From Bacillota bacterium (lineage in GTDB: Bacteria; Bacillota; Dethiobacteria; Dethiobacterales; Dethiobacteraceae), in contig QLUI01000081.1 in the NCBI GenBank assembly GCA_018725345.1, forward strand, positions 1 to 7,494: DNA of 7,494 nt. Reading direction: 5' to 3'. Made by a program: the position numbers and the translations under genes. Of this stretch, positions 5,081-7,494 are shown piece after piece (position 1 is the stretch's first letter; every line of letters begins with the position of its first letter). A model generated the notes under the pieces. The model was not told the origin of the DNA, did no database searches, and worked only from the letters and a program-made list of their open reading frames with translations.

Positions 5081-7287
5081 GGTCTTGTGCCTTTAGGGGC
5101 ATCTATAACTTTGGCCTGATGTTGCACCTCGCCGCAAAGTGGCTCAAAGTGAATAACCGTGACTGTACTTCTGTCGCCTAGTCCCGGATAGATTGAGAGC
5201 AGCGCGTTTCTTAGTGCCTCGACACTAGCTGCTCCATCTGCGTATGCATCTTCGTCGGTCAGTGCCGAGAGCTGCTTCTGGTCAGTCGAAGTAACCCGTA
5301 CAATCACTGTTTCATTACCGCCCAATAACATAAGTAAGCCGGGCTCGAATGATCTCCATCCCTTCCGCACTGTTGCCCGTTTAGTGCCTCCCTTGACTGC
5401 ATCTAGCAGCTCAGGGAAGACACGAAGCGATGGAAGACTACCGTTCTGGCTTTGGGCCCTAGTCATCATCTGCTTGTACTCTAAACCCGTTAAGATATGA
5501 TATTCCCATGAGCTTGTTAGAGCAACAACCGTATCGGGATTCAACGATAGTATGAAGTCAGTACAGTGCGGCGCAGCAGCAATGAGAGTTATCCCTAGCT
5601 TTCGTGCAATCCTTTGGACGTTGTATGCCGCCACATTTGCTGTGACCGGGTCAAGATTGGTGCAGAATTCATCTGCGATCCATGTGTTGCTCCCTGATGC
5701 TATTAGTCGCGCTAGCATTGCTCGATACTGTTGGCCTCTACTGAGTTCCTGGAAGCGCTTCAGATAAAGAGCCGGTTCAGACAGGCCAGCAAGCCCGAGA
5801 AGATAAAGTGCCAACCGTACGTTTGTAGTTCCCAGCAACTCAATAAGCGGTTTCTCGGAGCGAATCGGCTGGAAGGTAGCGGGCCGGCAATCTGGCGGAA
5901 TATCTATTAATCCCGTCATTGTCACCCCACGATGTTTTTTGATCTTTCCGGTCACTGCTTCGAGTAAAGTGGTCTTGCCAGAACCAGAGGGTCCTACAAC
6001 AAGAACAATGCTACCAGGTTGAATGTTGAGTGTCAGTCCTTGGAGTACTGTTGTCTGAATATCCTCCGGCGAGATGCCAAAAGCCTGCTGAACTGCATGA
6101 GTTCGAAGAGTGCGTCGCACTTTTGATAAATAGGTTACTGTAAAGTCATTGAAGCGAATCAGGGCAGAGAGAGGGGTAATACTAACCGCTGGGAAGGCCT
6201 CACTGTTGGATATTCCCAATTCTTGTACTTGCCGTCCCAGAAATCGCGAAGCTTCTTGATTCAGACCCATCATGTAGTTCGGTTTTGGAAGTGAGACTAT
6301 CCCGTGAAATAGAGCGTAATCGCGCAGTACCGTTTTTTGAGACAAGTGCTTCAAACCTTTTGTAAGGTCGGCAACGCTCATTCCCTCACGTGCCATAAGC
6401 TTCAGGGAGCGATCCATTCTAGCGACTTGCTGATCAAGAATGCCGGATATTTTCTCAAATTGCCTCTTACCTTTACCATCTTCTCCGAACCTCCCTATGA
6501 GGTACTCCATATCCTTAGCAACGCGCGCTAGGTTACCTTCGGTGTCGCCTATATAAAGCATCCCAGCCTTTTCAGCAAATGGAACGTACTTCAACATGTC
6601 AGCTGAGATTTCAAGAAAATATGGTAGATAGCCCGAAACTTGCCAACGCTGTGCGGCAAAAAGTGCCGTATGTTTTACTAAGACCTGTCCAACACCGATC
6701 CCTCGAAACTCAGGAGATACTACGGTGCGGGCAATTCTAACCATGAGGTGAATATATTTCCTCAAGGTAGGCATATCCCAGTGGTTCCAGCTAATGTCAC
6801 CATATTCGAAAGAGGTGTTAAGAATTTTGGCACGTGCCTTACTCATGAAGAATGGGGTTGCCAATTCGATGTAGCCAATGACTGTGGGATAACCAGGGTG
6901 AAAGGTTCGAACAATGAGGCGCGCCGTCCTACCATGAATCCTCTGACCCCGGTAATGATAGCCAGTGAGTGAGCAATATGCAGCATGTTCCTCAGGTTCA
7001 GTTATTTCTTTCACTAGCACTTGTTGAGTGAGACCTCCGAGGTGGAGGACATCTGGGGCAGAATAAGGCGGAAGAAACTGGCATTTCCCGTTATTGCAGA
7101 GTACCCATGCCTTATCGTCGATAATGTGTACTTGATCCCCAGTGCTTACACACGCTGAGAGTGGTACCTCAAGCCATCTGAGGCTAGGTTCCAAACGGAG
7201 GCGTTTCAAATGACCGTTCCGAGTAACGCCAGTAACCCAGAGTTGCTCTTCAGGGTTGTTAGCTATCCTTGTCATGAACTGCCTCAC
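5077..7287 (-). CDS. GNAT acetyltransferase - ABC ATPase - ASCH domain fusion (COG2401-like)
   Basis: This 736-aa protein is the first gene of the operon. Residues 1-95 are strand-rich and unassigned. A GNAT domain lies at about 95-260, with the acetyl-CoA loop RGIGVG at 195-200 (the RxxGxG motif). A helical linker runs from about 260 to 365. A complete ABC ATPase follows: Walker A GPSGSGKT at 432-439, Q-loop Q473, signature LSRGQQ at 515-520, Walker B WIADE ending at D539-E540, D-loop TNLD at 543-546 and switch H574. Residues about 618-716 match an ASCH (PUA-like) domain: GGTKRATVR at 633-641, then LTDEDA at 676-681 and a final VIHFEPL strand. The first two modules match COG2401, ABC-type ATPase fused to a predicted acetyltransferase. 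There is no membrane segment, so it is a soluble ABC protein, not a transporter. The GTG at 7287 is used here; an in-frame ATG at 7275, with GTGAGG six bases before it, is an equally good start. Confidence 0.9.
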   Translation of the reverse strand: MRQFMTRIANNPEEQLWVTGVTRNGHLKRLRLEPSLRWLEVPLSACVSTGDQVHIIDDKAWVLCNNGKCQFLPPYSAPDVLHLGGLTQQVLVKEITEPEEHAAYCSLTGYHYRGQRIHGRTARLIVRTFHPGYPTVIGYIELATPFFMSKARAKILNTSFEYGDISWNHWDMPTLRKYIHLMVRIARTVVSPEFRGIGVGQVLVKHTALFAAQRWQVSGYLPYFLEISADMLKYVPFAEKAGMLYIGDTEGNLARVAKDMEYLIGRFGEDGKGKRQFEKISGILDQQVARMDRSLKLMAREGMSVADLTKGLKHLSQKTVLRDYALFHGIVSLPKPNYMMGLNQEASRFLGRQVQELGISNSEAFPAVSITPLSALIRFNDFTVTYLSKVRRTLRTHAVQQAFGISPEDIQTTVLQGLTLNIQPGSIVLVVGPSGSGKTTLLEAVTGKIKKHRGVTMTGLIDIPPDCRPATFQPIRSEKPLIELLGTTNVRLALYLLGLAGLSEPALYLKRFQELSRGQQYRAMLARLIASGSNTWIADEFCTNLDPVTANVAAYNVQRIARKLGITLIAAAPHCTDFILSLNPDTVVALTSSWEYHILTGLEYKQMMTRAQSQNGSLPSLRVFPELLDAVKGGTKRATVRKGWRSFEPGLLMLLGGNETVIVRVTSTDQKQLSALTDEDAYADGAASVEALRNALLSIYPGLGDRSTVTVIHFEPLCGEVQHQAKVIDAPKGTRP

Positions 7288-7322
7288 CCTGTCCTTGCTG
7301 ATTTTCTCTTTCTCCTGAGGTT

Positions 7323-7352
7323 ATTCTACTGAAAGTGGGTAATCAATGTCAA
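7323..7352 (-). promoter_or_regulatory. Strong sigma-70-type promoter of the five-gene operon
   Basis: The minus strand carries a perfect -35 TTGACA (7352-7347), an 18-base spacer, and a -10 TAGAAT (7328-7323) that matches the consensus at five of six positions. The expected start near 7316 gives a leader of about 30 bases before the GTG start. No operator-like repeat overlaps the promoter, and no regulator gene lies beside it, so expression may be constitutive or governed from elsewhere. Confidence 0.75.
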
Positions 7353-7456
7353 TCTGGAGGGGGCGGGGATGAGGCTTTGTGGAAAAGATTATTGGCAAAA
7401 TACGCTACCCTCTCGGTGCCTATTCTCTGATCCCAGATAATGCATGAAAGGTGATC

Positions 7457-7470
7457 TGGTCCAGGGACCA
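7457..7470. repeat. Short inverted repeat upstream of the operon promoter
   Basis: TGGTCC and GGACCA are exact inverted copies separated by two bases. The element lies about 105 bases upstream of the -35 box. There is no T-run after it, so a terminator is unlikely. It could be a protein binding site or chance. The rest of 7353-7494 shows nothing I can assign. Confidence 0.3.
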
Positions 7471-7494
7471 CCAGCTATTAAATCTGAGGCGGAG

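Noticed and set aside
5077..7287. The ABC ATPase as part of a membrane transporter.
   Set aside because: No permease or transmembrane segment is present in the protein or the operon, and the ATPase is fused to GNAT and ASCH domains, which points to a soluble role.
680..7287. The operon as a DISARM, BREX or Dnd/Ssp system.
   Set aside because: There is no DrmA/DrmB, no PglX/PglZ, no methyltransferase and no sulfur-transfer gene. A PLD protein and ATPases alone are not enough for assignment.
7444..7494. A plus-strand frame beginning ATG at 7444 and open to the window end (MKGDLVQGPPAI...).
   Set aside because: It has only 17 codons, no Shine-Dalgarno box, and no recognisable similarity. A divergent gene start is possible but unsupported.

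Overview
The window looks bacterial. Shine-Dalgarno boxes are strong (AAAGGAGG six bases before a start, seen twice), and the main operon is preceded by a sigma-70-type promoter (TTGACA / TAGAAT, 18-base spacer). Base composition is near balanced. The few residues of the partial gene at the left edge recall the N-terminus of corrinoid methyltransferase subunits, so a strictly anaerobic Bacillota/Clostridia-like host is possible. That taxonomic guess is weak. I saw no tRNA, rRNA, CRISPR array, transposase or integrase.

Layout from left to right. Bases 1-36 hold the first 12 codons of a minus-strand gene that leaves the window, with its own RBS and a plausible promoter. Bases 37-679 are largely non-coding and carry a 14-bp direct repeat and a 13-bp inverted repeat. 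Bases 680-7287 are one compact minus-strand operon of five genes, read from right to left: (A) 7287-5077, a 736-aa GNAT acetyltransferase / ABC ATPase / ASCH fusion; (B) 5080-3620, a 486-aa HerA/FtsK-type DNA-translocase ATPase; (C) 3617-2418, a 399-aa unrecognised helical protein with winged-helix-like segments; (D) 2421-1843, a 192-aa single-HKD phospholipase-D-family nuclease-like protein; (E) 1843-680, a 387-aa AAA+ ATPase of ORC/Cdc6/ExeA-like appearance. Bases 7288-7494 contain the operon promoter and a short upstream stretch.

The junctions are a 4-bp overlap, a 2-bp gap, a 4-bp overlap and a 1-bp overlap, so the five proteins are very probably co-transcribed and translationally coupled. 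They combine three different ATPase types (ABC, HerA, AAA+), one putative phosphodiesterase, one probable DNA-binding adaptor, and an acetyltransferase joined to an ASCH domain. No DNA methyltransferase, helicase of the DISARM or BREX kind, or mobility gene is present.

I do not recognise this gene set as a named system. The most economical inference is a multi-ATPase DNA- or nucleic-acid-processing system, plausibly genome defence: the HerA motor and AAA+ protein would handle DNA, the PLD protein would cut, and the ABC-GNAT-ASCH protein would sense or modify. Function is inferred from domains only.
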